Shown in pieces: positions 49,388 to 61,978 of a stretch of DNA of 64,000 bases. A program made the translations under genes and the position numbers. Under the pieces are notes generated by a model, which did not search any database, had not been told where the DNA came from, and was given only the letters and a program-made list of their open reading frames with translations. Position 1 is the first letter of the stretch, and each line of letters begins with the position of its first letter. The stretch comes from Azadirachta indica (taxonomy: Eukaryota; Streptophyta; Magnoliopsida; Sapindales; Meliaceae), in the NCBI GenBank assembly GCA_022749755.1, contig CM040447.1:2874545-2938544 (forward strand), written 5' to 3'.

Positions 49388-50060
49388 ACTTACATAGAGG
49401 ACCAAGTTGCTGCCGTAGTTCTAGAGACTAGTGATGAGAAGCTTATGTGCTCTTTTCCTCCTTCTACATAATTCTTGGCGAAATCTCAATTTTCTCAATA
49501 TTCTGGATTATGAGTTTTCTAAGAATTCAAATCCTCCAATCAGTGAAGCTGAAGGCAAAAAAAAAAAAATTAAAACAAGAGAAGGATTGAGTACCAAGCA
49601 ATAAGTTGTATAGTAGTACTTTTTGCTCGTGAGCACAATTGTAAGCATCAAAGAGAGCAGTAAAAGCATAGAATCAAGGTAACAACATAGAAAGAAGCTG
49701 AAAAATCTGCAGAAATATACATTTTTTTAAAAAAATTAAAATAATATATTATTAAATAATGAGGAAGCCTAGGAAAGACACAAAGAAGGCTAAAAGAAGT
49801 TATAAAACAATTACAGGAGCAGCATTGAAAGAAAAAAATGCGAAAACCACTAGCAATAGCATCAGTATCAGCAACCACAGGAGAATGGAAGAATAAAATG
49901 CCAGTACTAGCAACGGGAACGGCACTTGAGATTGAATTCATCAGCAGGAAACCAAAAACAGAAAGCAAACTCCAAAAAAAAAACAACCCAAGCAATGGAG
50001 CAGTAGATCAATAACAGGGCAAAAACAATAAGCAGTAAAGGAGAAAGATTGATTCTAGCA
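49388..50060 (-). promoter_or_regulatory. Leader exon and upstream region of the CACTA TNPA-type gene
   Basis: At 49388-49450 a segment ends, on minus, in GGTCCTCTAT followed by the donor GTAAGT. It is homologous to 54302-54365 in front of the TNP2 gene, roughly 80% by eye. A shorter second copy of the donor region lies at 49360-49385. The upstream part is AGCAACAG-rich and AT-rich. Confidence 0.5.
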
Positions 50061-50819
50061 ACAGTAAATAACTTTATTTATATTAATCTTATAATAATTT
50101 TATTTATATTAACTACCTTTAATAATTTTGTTTCTAACTTTTTATTATCTTTCAATAATTTTTAATAATTATGTTTCTAATTTTTTTATTTAATTATTAT
50201 TTATATTCAAATCTAGATCTCGGCTTTCAATGTGTAATTTAGATTTTTTTTTATTTTCATGATCAATTTAATTGTTGTGATTATCTTTTCAATTTTTTTT
50301 TATTTCGGTGTTTCTACCTTATGAGCTTGTATTTAAGATCAAGGCCTTTTAAGCTTCTTATTCATTTTTTTATTTCATCACTTTAATCTGTTATTTAGAG
50401 ATTTATTTTAAAAAAAATTATTGACTAATAATTTTAGTCAAAACAAAGCAGTAGCAAAAGAACATCAAAACAGCATTAAGCTAACAAATATATACTAAAC
50501 AACCGCTCCAACAAGATTCAAGCTCTATCAGAAGATCAACATATGACTATAGCACAACCCAACAACAGTGAAGTGTATCTATAATAATCTAAAACCAATT
50601 CCTCTTCTGAAGAACTTTTCTATATCATCTTGGTTGGCTCCATGGAAAAAAGCCATGATATTGCACATAAACTTTTTAAAAAAAAAGTCAGCCATGCTAT
50701 TTAAAATATATAATTTATTCAACACTTCAAAGTAAAATAAAAATAAATGAATAAAATTTATGATATCTTAATAAAAAATGCTTAAAAATAAAATGAATAA
50801 AAAAAATATAAGAACATGC
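50061..50819. other. Spacer between the two CACTA genes
   Basis: AT-rich; the stretch 50070-50220 (AATAATTTTATTTATATTAA, ACCTTTAATAATT) is homologous to 54790-54900 and 56750-56900. No coding content. Confidence 0.6.
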
Positions 50820-53800
50820 TTATTTGTTCATAATATTTTCAATCCAAGTACCCTCAAAATCTGCACGAGCATAGGTTACATCATTCTCACTGAATAAATC
50901 AATTAATTCTAAATTTGGTAATGAAGGAGTTAAACATTGATGCTCCATGATAGTGTCACCTAACTCATCATTGTCATAGTCATAATCCTTCTGAGGGAGT
51001 ACTTGTACAATTGACCATCTCGCATCAACTAGATCTTGCATATAAAATATTTACTTTGCTTATGATGCCAAAATAAATTGGTCAGATTTATGCCCAATAT
51101 TATTAAGGTCAATTAATACAAAGCCTAACTCACTTAGTTTGGTCCCATTACCACTATCTACCTAATCGCATTTAAATATTGGAATTTTAAACTTGTTATA
51201 GTTTAAATCCCAAATTTCTTGAATAACTCCATAAAAGGACATATTCAAAATAGTGGATTTTTGTCTTAGAGCTTGCAATTTGCATGGTATTCGCAATTAA
51301 GCTTACTCCACTGTTTTGATGTACACGTTGAGCATCTCTTCCTTTTACATGATAACGACATTTGTTGACATCATGACCTTAATATTTTATAACTTCAAAT
51401 TGTGGTCCATGTGCTATCCATCATAAGTTCTCTGCTATATTATTATTTGAATGACTTAACTCATGAGCAATCTGCACACATATAAGCATCACATAAGTTC
51501 TCTAATGTAGATGATTTATTTCGGTACCTTAATATTAATAACACTTACTTGGTCATGCAACCAATAAATAAATGTGTGGTTGTGCTCTTCTTGTAACCAA
51601 TTCTTTCTTTTAAATTTTTTTCGATGCTCTAGCCTTAATAGCTCCATGTGTTCCTTAATATATAAAATAAAAAATAATGTTTTATATAAGACTTTAGACC
51701 TAGATAATTAATTTTCATAACAAATGAATAAAATTTTACAACTTACTCAATATATAGTTGAACTTCATTTGTGTTTTCTAATACATATCGATAAGCTTGC
51801 TCCCATTGAATACGATCAATAGTCTCTACCTTACCTTTTGATAATGGCCTACCAACAGAATCACTTTCATAAGCTTGACCAGATGAGATTCCAATTGTAT
51901 CTACATTAGATAAGTATTCTGTGTAAAACTCAATAGCTTCTTCTGCAATATAACATTCTGCAAGACGTCCTTCGGGACGATTACGATTTCTCACATAACC
52001 TTTCAAAACTTTCATGAACTGTTCAAATGGGTACATCCATCGTAGATAAATTGGTCCACATAGTTTAACTTCTCTAACAAGATGTACTGTTAAATGAACT
52101 ATTATATCGAAAAATGATGGAGGAAAATATTTTTCAAGTATACATAAGGTCAACACAATACTAGTTTGCATCTCATCAACTTTTTCCACATCCACTGCTT
52201 TTTTGTATAACATATTAAAAAAGAAGCAAAATCTAGTAATTGCAAACATGATGTGCTTAGGTAACACAGAGCGGATTGCCATAGGCAATAATTGTTGCAT
52301 CAATGTATAACAGTCATGAGACTCTAGACCATAGAGCTTACAATCTTTCATTGAAACAACATTTTTAAAATTTGATGACTATCCTTCTGGAACCTTTACA
52401 TTAAATAACGTCTTACAAAATCTTTTTTTCTCATTTGTAGACATTGTGTAACATGCTGGAGGTAAAAGTATCCCTTTTACTGTCTTTGTAGTTGCCAACT
52501 CATTACTTAATCCAATCTCTTTAAGATCTAATTGAGATACAAGTCCATCTTTGGTTTTACCTGAAATGTTTAATAGTGTACCAACTATGTTATCACACAC
52601 ATTTTTCTCAATGTGCATAACATCTAAAATATGTCGAACATGAAAAGATTTCCAATATTCTAACTAAAAAAAGATTGACTTTTTCTTCCACAACTTTCAG
52701 TACTACCATTAGAACTTGTAACATGACGCTTGCATTTTCCTTGGGAAAAATATACCCCTGCAATTTTTTTTTAATATTTCTTCACCTGTTAATAGTTTTA
52801 GAGTTTTTTTCAATTCTTGTTCACCATTAAAAGCCTTCTTTTGCTTCCTATACAAATGATGTAGAGGCAAAAATCTTCTATAACCCATATAAGACATCTT
52901 TTTACCGTGTTTTAACTTGCAACGATCGGTTTCTTCACTGCACATTGGACAGGCATTATATCCTTTCGTTGTATGCCGAATAAATTGCTATAAACTAGAA
53001 AATCATTAATTGTCCATAACAATATTGCTCTTAACTTGAAATGCTCTTTATGATATGCATTATATGCCGAAATACTTCCTCCCACAGTTGTTTTAGATAA
53101 TCAATCAGTGGCTGCAAATAAACATCAATGTTGTTTCCAGGTTGTTTGGGCCTAGATATCAATAAAGTTAGCATCATAAATTTTCTTTTCATACATAACC
53201 ATGGTGGAAGATTATAAGTTATCATCACAATAGGCCAACAACTATACCTACTACTAAGAGAACTATGTGGGTTAATTCCATTAGCTGTAAGTGCAAGTCA
53301 AAAGTTTCTTGGATCAATAGCAAAATTTGGCCAAGAGTCATCAACTAGCCTCCATGTTGGGGAATCAGAAGGATGTTGTAGTATACCATCAATTTCCCTC
53401 ACATTAGCATCCCATGTCAAATTATTTGCTGTTTCTGCACTTGAAACATTCTTCTAAATCAAGGGATCGGTGGAAAATACCATAAAACCTTGGCGGGCAC
53501 ACCATTCTTTGGCTCGGTTGAATTCTTATTAAACTTCCATCTTGACACTCCACATTGAGGACATATAGTTGCATCTTGAAACTGTCTTTGTATAATATAC
53601 AATCATTGGGACAAGCATGTATCTTTTTATATCCTATGCCAAGTGCACTAAGTGTCTTCTTTGCTTCATACATTGATAGGGGCAACTCATTATTACTTGG
53701 TAACATGTTAGCAAATAATTCCAACAAATCAAAAAAACATTGGTCAGAAAATCCATATTTTGCTTTTAGGTTGTACAACTTTACTAAAGCACACAGTTTT

Positions 53801-54215
53801 GTATATTTTGTATAGCCAAAATACAATGGCTTTTCAGCATCATCTAATAATTTCTAAAAAACTTTTGGATTACTAGTACAATCATCTTGTGTAACACACA
53901 TCTCTCTAGTATTATCTATCCCATCATCATTACCATAATATTCAAAACATGACTGCTCCACATTTGGTAAATTTGCCCTATAATCACATGATTCTTCACG
54001 CCAAATTCAAGTGCGATAACTTTTATCAATACCATTAAAAAATAAATGCTCTTTTATCTCCATAATAGTTGCACTTTGAAATTGCCACACTTTATGCATA
54101 GACAATGTATGGCGTTAGGATTCCTTGAATGAAGTAATGCAAATTTTAAGAAATTATCTGCGCCTTCTACAAATGCATGCGATCTCCTATCCACAGTCAT
54201 CCAAGATTTATCCAT
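50820..54215 (-). pseudogene. CACTA TNP2-type transposase (disabled)
   Basis: EnSpm/CACTA transposase, which recognises and cuts the element ends. From the ATG at 54215, just after a TTTTCAG acceptor, the domains in order are Transpos_assoc (MDKSWM...FVEGADNFLKFAL, IHCLCIKCGN), then Transposase_21 in pieces at 53826-53422 (FFDLLELFANMLP, KKIHACPNDCILY), 53228-53031 (MITYNLPPWLCMKRKFMML), 52945-52709 (LKHGKKMSYMGYRRFLP) and 52618-52379 (MHIEKNVCDNIVGTLLN), then DUF4218 at 52351-51743 (YLRWMYPFEQFMKVLKGYVR), and DUF4216 at 51480-50820 (GPQFEVIKY, KCRYHVKGRDAQ, SDQFILASQAKQIFYM). Many stops and small frameshifts interrupt it. The order is that of a full-length gene, so this was once an autonomous element. 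Confidence 0.93.
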
Positions 54216-54301
54216 TCTGAAAATATAATCACTAAAAAGTGTTAATACACATTATTTCTAATTTATGACAATATATGTTTATATTAGAGATGATATTAGA
54301 G

Positions 54302-54365
54302 ACTTACAAAGAGGACCAAATTGTTGCTGTAGTGCTAAAGACCAGTGATCAGAAGCATAAGTGTT
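54302..54365 (-). promoter_or_regulatory. Leader exon of TNP2, homologous to that of the second CACTA gene
   Basis: On minus it ends GGTCCTCTTT followed by GTAAGT; the matching acceptor is TTTTCAG just before the ATG at 54215, giving a leader intron of about 85 bp. It is homologous to 49388-49450. Confidence 0.55.
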
Positions 54366-54634
54366 AGAGACCACCAGAGGAGAAAGATTAATTCCAGCAA
54401 CAGTAAATAAATGCAGCACAACCAGCCAACATCAATTCCCACAACAGCAAAATCAAAAAGCAAAACACAGTAGCAGCCACAAACAGCAGAAGTAGTAACA
54501 GCCAAATACATAGCAACTACTAAAAAAAATTGTAATTCAAAGAATCAATTGCATCCTTAGAGAATTGGCTAAAGATATTCGAGAGCAGTATCTCGAGAGA
54601 GCAACCAACAAAACATTAGCAGAGGAGAAGTAGA

Positions 54635-57600
54635 ATAGCAAACCAGTTACAATAGCAGAAAACATATCTCAACAACGAAAAAAGCTCATAACAGAACCAA
54701 CAACATACAGTAGCAAGTAGCAATTAGAGCTGGCAAAACTATTGCAATTATGACATAGCAAAATCCACCAAAACACAATAATTTTAGATTTAATTTTATA
54801 CTATATTATTAATATTATAATAATTTTATTTATATTAATTACCTTTAATAATTATGTTTCTAACTTTTTTTTGTTTAATTACTATTTAATATTCAACTTT
54901 GGCTACCAAATTTTAATGTTTAAGTAAAAATATTCAATCAAAAGACAGAAAGAGAGAATAGCTTATTTTTCATTGAATTCCAATATATAAACAACAAACA
55001 TAGTCAAAACAAAAAAAAAATAAATAATGTCCTACTATTCATTGGCTATAATCATAAAATTACATAAGAATAAAATATTGACAATTAATATTTAATTTCT
55101 TTTATTTGATTATATTTTTTTTTGCAGATGACGAGAGAGTTAGCTATTCAAAGCGAATTTAACTCAAAAAGACTGAATTCGACTAAAAAAGGAAGACGTT
55201 TGGGAGCTAAAATGTAAGAGAAGTACGGACCAAAACGCAAGTCACTAAGGGATCTAAGTGCAAAGCTGAGTGGACCTATTTGCAGGGTTTTCTAACCTTA
55301 GAGCTCAGCTTTGTATGGCACAGTTGCACCAAGTATTAGCGCACCAACGCCATGCATGCAGCACTTGCTCTTGTTTATCATGCATTGCAGGAATGCATGG
55401 TATGGCCGCGCCATTAACAACGCAGCTGTGCCACCTCTTCAATCGTACTCACTACCCCGCACGATTTTTGGAGCCCTAGCACCCATTGCAATTAATTAAA
55501 CAATAAAATTTTAATTTATTTTCATACACGTATCAAAACAAACTTATTACTTACTCTTTAATTTAATTTATTTTTTAATTCTTCATAAGTAAATTTAATG
55601 TCTTTTGATTATATTTTTGTAGATCACGAGAGAATTGACCATTCAAAGTGAATTTAAGTCAAAATGATTGAATTCGACTCAAAAAAGAAGACGTTCGAAA
55701 ACCGAAATGTAAGAGAAGTACAGACCAAAATGCAAGTAACTAGGGGACCTAAATGCAAAGCTAAGTGGACCTATTTGCAAGGTTTTCAAACCACACAGAT
55801 CAACTTTGCATGGCGTAGCTGCTCCAAGTATCAGCACGCCAGTGCCATGCATTCTTCCACTAGGCTGCACAAGAGCAAATGGCATGGCACAATGGCGCGA
55901 CGGCGCCACGCAATCTGTTAGCGTGAGGAATACATGACGCCGCCGCGCCACCTAGTAGCGCGACCACACCATGCCACCTACTCTTATGCAACATGCATGG
56001 CAGAGGGAATGATGCGGCCGCACCACCTCTTCAGTTATACTGTCCTCACTCCCTCGTGTTGTTTTTAGCTCTCCACATTCACTACAATCAATTAAAAAAA
56101 TGAAAGTTTAATTTATTTTGATAAGTGTATTAAAACAAACTTATCATTTACTTTTTAATTTGATTTGTTTATTTAATCCTCTACTAATATCAATATTTAT
56201 TATTTTTTGGTTGCATTTTTTTCAGATTACAAGAGAATTAGCCATTCATAGCAAATTTGACTGAAAATAGTTGAATTTGACTAAAAAAGGAAGACGTTCA
56301 GGAACCAAAATGTTAGAGAAGTACGGGCCAAAATGTAAGTCATTAGGGGACGTAAGAGCAAAGCTAAGTGGACCTATTTACAAGGTTTTCTAACCTTGCA
56401 ACTCAGCTTTTCAATGATTGTCTATTTTTTTTTTTGGTACGTGGAGAATTTTTGCAAGTTTAAAACCAAACTAAGGGAGTTAGGGAAAAGATGAAGAGAG
56501 AAAAAAATAAAAAGAGAAGAGAAAAGAAAAGAAAAATAAAAAAATTTAAAAAATGTAAAAACAAAGAAAAAAACAAAACGAGCTTGCTTGTTGCACGCCA
56601 GAATAGCAAACTAGTTATAATTGTAGGAAACGTATTTCAGCAACGAAAAAAGCTCATAACAGAACCAACAACATACAGTAGCAAGCAGCAGTTAGAGCTG
56701 GCAAAACTATCGCAATTATGACATAGTAAAATCCAACAATAAACAATAATTTTAGTTTTAATTTTATATTATATTAATTAATATTATAATAATTTTATTT
56801 ATATTAATTACCTTTAATAATTTTGTTTCAACTTTTTGTTATCTTTAAATAATTATGTTTCTAACTTTTTTTTGTTTAATTACTATTTAATATTCAACTT
56901 TGGCTACCGAATTTTAATGTTTAAGTAAAAATATTCAATTAAAAGACAGAAAGAGAGAATAGCTTATTTTTCATTGAATTCCAATATATAAACAACAAAC
57001 ATAGTCAAAACAAAAAAGAAATAAATAATGTCCTACTACTCATTGGCTATAAGCATAAAATTACACAAGAATAAAATAGTGACAATTAATATTTAATGTC
57101 TTTTACATGGTTATATTTTTTTGCAAATGACGAGAGAATTGGTCATTCAAAGCTAATTTAACTCAAAAAGACTGAATTCGGCGCAAAAAGAAAGACATTT
57201 GAGAACCAAACGTAAGAAAAGTACGGACCAAAACACAAGTCACTAAGGGACATAAGTGTAAAGTTGAGTGCACCTATTTGCAAGCTTTTCCAACCTTACA
57301 GCTCAACTTTGCATGGCGCAGCTACACCAAGTATTGGCGCGCCAGCGCCATGCATGCTGCACCTGCTCTTGTTTAGCATGCATGCCAGGAATGCATGGTG
57401 CTGCCGCACCATTAACAAAGCAGCTGTGTCACCTCTTCAATCGTACTCACTCCCCTGCGCAGTTTTTGGAGCCCCAACATCCATTGCAATCAATTAAAAA
57501 ATAAAAGTTTAATTTATTTTCATGCGCGTATCAAAACATACTTATCACTTACTTTTTAATTTGATTTATTTTTTTAATTCTCTACAAGTAAATTTAATGT

Positions 57601-58590
57601 CTTCTGGTTATATTTTTACAGATCACGAGAGAATTGCCCATTCAAAAGGAATTTAATTCAAAATGATTGAATTCGACTGAAAAAAGAAGACGTTCGGAAA
57701 TCAAACCGTAAGAGAAATACGAAGCAAAACGCAAGTCACTAGGGGATCTAAGTGCAAAGATAAGTGAACCTATTTGCAAGGTTTTCAAACCTCGCACGTC
57801 AGTTTTGCATGGCGCGGCTGTGCTAAGTATCAACGCGCCAGCGCCATGTATTCTGCCACCAGGCTGCACAAGAGTAGGTGGCATGGCGCAGTCGTGCCAA
57901 TAGTTAGCGCAACGGTGCCGCGTAATTTGCCAGCGAGCAAAATACATGGCACGACTGTGCTATGCCATTGTTCTTATGCAGCATGTATAGCAGAGAGAAT
58001 GGCACGGTGACACCATTAACGGCACAGCCACGCTACCTCTTCAATTGTATTGTACTCACTCCCTTGTGTTGTTTTTGGCGCCCCAGTATTGACTGCAATC
58101 AATTAAAAAATGAAAGTTTTATTTGTTTTGATGAGCGTATCAAAACGAACTTATCATTTACTCTTTAATTTGATTTATTTGTTTAATCCTCTGCTAACGT
58201 CAATATTTATTGTTTTTTGGTTGCATTTTTTGCAAATCACGAGAGAATTAGCAATTCATAGCCAATTTGACTCAAAATAATTGAATTCGACTAAAAAAAG
58301 AAGACGTTCGGGAATCAAAACGTTAGAAGTACAGACTAAAATGCAAGTCACTAGGGGACGTAAGTGCAAAGATAAGTGGACCTATTTGCAAGATTTTCTA
58401 ACCTTGCAACTCAGCTTTTCAATGATTGTCTTTTTTTTTTTATACGTGGAGAATTTTTGCAAGTTTAAATCCAAATTAAGGGAGTTAGGGATAAGGATGA
58501 AGAGAGAAAAAAGATAGAAGAAAAAAGAAAAGAAAAGGAAAAAAATGTAAAAAATGTAAAAAAAAAAAAAACGAGCTTGCTTCTTGGCTT
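54635..58590. repeat. 2.0-kb tandem duplication built of 500-600-bp sub-units with GC-rich islands
   Basis: Unit 1 (about 54635-56600) and unit 2 (about 56601-58590) match throughout: AGAGCTGGCAAAACTAT at 54726 and 56694, GACTGAATTCG at 55171 and 57170, AATGATTGTCT at 56413 and 58421 (offsets 1968-2008). Within each unit a sub-unit starting near ACGAGAGA[AG]TT[AG]GC recurs at about 55130, 55625, 56230, 57130, 57625 and 58240. Each sub-unit carries AAGTGCAAAG, TGGACCTATTTGCA and, in four of six, a GC-rich island full of GCGCC, GGCGC and CATGCATGG words. Plus and minus open frames over the islands are shadows of the repeat. The class of element is unknown to me. Confidence 0.85.
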
Positions 58591-58600
58591 TACTGTCGAA

Positions 58601-58763
58601 GCAAGAATATTTAATTAAAAGTTAGAAAGAGAGAATAGTTTATTTTTCATTGGATTTTACTATATATACAACAAACATAATCAGAAGAAAAAAGAAAAAA
58701 CAATGTCTTGCTACTCATTAGCTGTAATCATTAATTTGCATAAAAATAAAATATTGACAATCT
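58601..58763. repeat. Partial third copy of the repeat head, left of the pseudogene block
   Basis: Matches 54937-55090, 56935-57085 and 62600-62767 (GAAAGAGAGAATAG, TTATTTTTCATTG, ACAACAAACATA, AATA[AT]TGACAAT). The match stops at GACAAT and is replaced by the DUF620-bearing block; the array resumes with the same head at about 62600. Confidence 0.75.
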
Positions 58764-58869
58764 CTTTGTCTGAATCTCCTTTGTCTAAAACAAATTTTCT
58801 TAATCAGGCTATCAATCTCTTTGTCTGACAATTCTGTTTCCAAATCTTAGCCCTAAAGCCTGTTTTTAT

Positions 58870-59620
58870 TAGTTGACTAGCTAGCAAATAATTTGCCTCT
58901 TCAAAGACAATTCCTTCAATTCCTAAATCAATCCCTGTTCGTCTATTGATTCTTCCCAACTTGTTGCAGTACACAGCTGCCTCTGATGGGCAGAAATTAC
59001 ACAACTGTATTAAGAATACCTATGCCATGAGAAAGAGTAGGATGGTAGCTGCAGAGTTTGAAACTGCAACTATGACAGTTAACAATAAGAATTCCTGTAG
59101 ATGTGTAGAGTTGGGTGGGTTTATGCTTTGGCAGATGAATCGGTATGTTGAACTTGTAGTTGAAGGTTTGGATTTGTGCTTTGGCAAATGAATCCAAATA
59201 TGTGGTATGTTGAACTTGCAGTTGAAGTGTGGATTTTTACTTTGGCAGATGAATCCAGATATGTGATATGTTGAATTTGTAGTTGGAGGTAATAAGGTGC
59301 ATGCTCGCTATAATGGTAAGCTTATTTGGGGGCATACACCTTGGATTAGTGCCCACACTGTTGAAAGGCCGATGAAATCCTTGCTTCGAGCATTTCAGGT
59401 AAAGTTTTGTGTGTTAATTTTAGAGCTCAAAATTAGCTAATTAATATTTTGTGAGCTACTTGCTTACTTTCGAATGCATGTGGTTGGTTGATCTATTTTA
59501 GGGTCTTGATCCAAGAAAAATAGCTAGTATGTTTGCTTATGCAAGGTACATAAAAGGAGAAGCAGATTAATGGTGAGGATTGCTTCATCCTTAAATTTTG
59601 TGCTGATCCTTTAAAAGCTA
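58870..59620 (+). pseudogene. DUF620 family protein fragment (disabled)
   Basis: Plant DUF620 proteins are conserved and of poorly known function. The plus frame reads LLQYTAASDGQKLHNCIKNT, MVAAEFETAT, CRCVELGGFMLWQMN, then a stretch triplicated at 59125-59299, then GNKVHARYNGKLIWGHTPWI, KSLLRAFQ, a GT-AG intron at 59399-59501, GLDPRKIASMFAYARYIKG, a frameshift, and INGEDCFILKFCADPLKA to about 59620. Intron position and order agree with the family. Both the N-terminal third and the C-terminal half are missing, and the triplication breaks the frame. It sits in the same orientation as the CRF pseudogene 1.6 kb downstream. Confidence 0.85.
59125..59299. repeat. Threefold tandem repeat inside the DUF620 pseudogene
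   Basis: Units start at 59125, 59178 and 59239 with [GA]CTTTGGCA[GA]ATGAAT and share TATGTTGAA[CT]TTG[TC]AGTTG. The first unit has lost about 8 bp. It corresponds to the exon part for LWQMN..YVELVV. Confidence 0.9.
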
Positions 59621-61234
59621 TTAATAATAATAATTTTTATTTTATGACACCTTAATAATTAAATATTTATTAACCTATTATAAATAATAAATTATAATTT
59701 ATTTGTTTCACAATATATTAATAATTCCATATTAATTAGATACCATAGAATAAATAACAACTTAATATTTTTTTATCTTACAAAATAAATAAAATAAACT
59801 TCAAATAAATATATTATTATATAAATAAAAGATATTTTAATTTAGTACTATTTATAATTATTATATTTTATTTATAATATATTTATAATATTTAATTATC
59901 TTGTCACTTTCTGTTAAGCAAGAATCAGGTTTAAAAAAAATAATATATTGTTTTGGTTAAAAGAGTAGTTATGTATCTTATCTTAGTCTTATTAACTTTT
60001 TTAGTAAAAAATAAAATAAAATCTAATGATTATAGATTTTTAATTGAAATATAAATATATCTTTAACTTTTTGACTTTAATTAACTAAAATAAAATATTC
60101 CCAAAAAATTATTTTTATGCACGGGCCCCATTTTTTTTGACTTGTACTGTCCTTTATTTTTCACTTCACTCATTTCTTTTTTCGATAAATGAAAAACGAC
60201 ATTTTAGTCTCTGTCCCTTTCCCTTTTTCAATGCACAACAAACAATTAGATATGTATTTAATAATATATCTATTTATATTATATATTTTGAATTTTAATT
60301 GATGATAATTATATCAAAGTAAAAAGTCATAACCCTAAGCTCTCTCCTTTCTATTTTCTTTTTCTCTCATCGCCGTCGCCCTTACAGCCTCTCTCTCCCA
60401 CTCCCTTCTTGTTTTTCTCTCTACACTCACTTTACTGTTACTACTTACAAGTGAAATTAATAGGTATCATATATTTAACTACATAAATTTGATATTATTT
60501 ATTTAATTATGTAGTTATTTATATTATTTTTTTTTTATTTATTATTCTAGATATTATATCCATATATTTTGTTAGTGATTTTTAATAGATAGATAATAAG
60601 ACATTTTGATTAGTTTAATTTTTTATATTCATATAATTCCATATAATTTGAGTTTACTAAATTTTTATTTTGAATTTTTTAGTTTCTTCTTAGGAAAGTG
60701 CATTTGATCTAGATATTATTTAAGAACAAATATGTCGCCTGAGTTTGAGTTTGTTTTGCTAATTTACTGTTTTTTGCTCTTTATATAACTGTTAATTATT
60801 GTGATCATGATACATTATTTAAGAGGTAAGATCAATTTACATATTACATATTATTTTGATTATTTTTAAATTTTTTTTATTATTATCACTAAAGTTCATT
60901 TTGTATTTCTTAACATATTTTATAGTTTGGGAAAAAAATGCCCACTTGAGAAGGAACTGATGAGGTGTTTGTATTCGACTATTTTTGGACTTCTTCAGTT
61001 TATAAGTTAGTGCAAGTATGTTCTTACTTTTATAACTTCTACCTTTTTTAAATTATGTTTTTGCAATGATTAAAATTATGTTTTTATTTATAAAAAGTAA
61101 ACAAATAATTGTTATTTTAAGTTAAAGGGTAATAACTTTTAAACATTATCTTTATGTTACATATATTTTAATTATTTTGAAATGTCAATATTTTTTAGTC
61201 AATTGTAAGGAAAAAAAGAAATCAGAAAGATAAA
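59621..61234. other. AT-rich spacer between DUF620 and CRF pseudogenes
   Basis: No gene is seen. A pyrimidine-rich stretch at 60345-60435 (CTCTCTCC, TCGCCGTCGCC) looks like an old 5' leader and could belong to the CRF pseudogene; this is inference. Confidence 0.5.
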
Positions 61235-61978
61235 ATGAACAATAGTGTTGTCGGTACAGTTGAAAAAGTTGTAAGGATTTCAACCACTGATCATGACGCA
61301 ACGGACTCCTTCTGCAACGAAGATGGAGAGTTCTCGCACCGCCAGAATCGTTGGCACCGCTTTGTGGATAAAACATACATCAAACTCACTCCCAGTAAGA
61401 ATGGTAACACTACTATCCTCGCCAATAACAAGAAGAGAATCTCAACAAATGCTTCAGTTTGTCGACGACCAATTACAAAGTTTTATGGCATACGACAGCA
61501 GTCTTAGGGTAGATGGGCTGCTGAGATTAAACATAGAGGGCTATGACTATGGCTCAGAACTTATGATACAACTGAAGAAGCCGCGAGAGTTTACAACAAT
61601 GTAGTTATTAAGTTTAGGGGTCCTAACACTTTAACAAACTTCTCAACACCGCCCCTTAAGCGAAAAAGAGCAAGACTAAGGAATGTAGACAAATCAATAG
61701 TATAGGGTGATGAGTCCAACAATTTTTCAACTTCAACTTCTGTTCTCAATTTTCGGACTCATTCCAGCAAAGAAACGAAAAAAGAAAAAACATTAATAAA
61801 ACTTGCTGATAAACCAACAACAATAGTTCAAGAGTTTCAAGGAAAGACAACGAATTGATCATTCAATGTTTTGGAAGATTGTTTGTCTCAGGATATTTCA
61901 TTTCTCGAAGAGTATTTCAACAACATTCCAACTCCAGACCTGTCATTTTTGGATGACAACATCGATTTTCTAAGATAA
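61235..61978 (+). pseudogene. AP2/ERF transcription factor of cytokinin response factor type (disabled by stops)
   Basis: CRFs are nuclear AP2/ERF transcription factors acting in cytokinin response. One continuous plus frame from ATG 61235 to TAA 61976-61978 gives 247 codons plus the final stop. It contains the CRF-domain signature KVVRISTTDHDATDS, then the AP2 domain from KFYGIRQQS through [31 protein letters not shown] and [10 protein letters not shown], and an acidic C-terminal tail ending DLSFLDDNIDFLR. Four in-frame stops interrupt it: TAG 61505 (where PWG would give Trp), TGA 61544, one after KSIV and one after KTTN. No frameshift is seen, unlike the neighbouring DUF620 piece, so decay is recent or slow. 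The single exon fits the CRF subfamily. Confidence 0.88.

Larger units (their letters stand above)
44808..54640 (-). mobile_element. CACTA (EnSpm) transposon, minus-strand genes; right terminus not found
   Basis: The left terminus begins CACTACTAGACTATCATG at 44808, followed to about 45140 by subterminal repeats of the type ATTTATAAGANNAC[AG]NTTTTAATAGT. Two minus-strand pseudogenes typical of CACTA elements follow: a TNPA/PTTA-Ulp1 gene (49007-46089) and a TNP2 transposase (54215-50820). The other end (TAGTG on plus) was not found; sequence to the right passes into a 2-kb tandem repeat, so the right boundary given is only where the gene-linked sequence ends. The 3-bp flank agt (44805-44807) cannot be matched. 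Confidence 0.82.

Noticed and set aside
55270..58010. Several 60-100-codon ORFs on both strands over the GC islands
   Set aside because: They recur with each repeat unit in different frames and vary without constraint; shadows of GC-rich repeat DNA.
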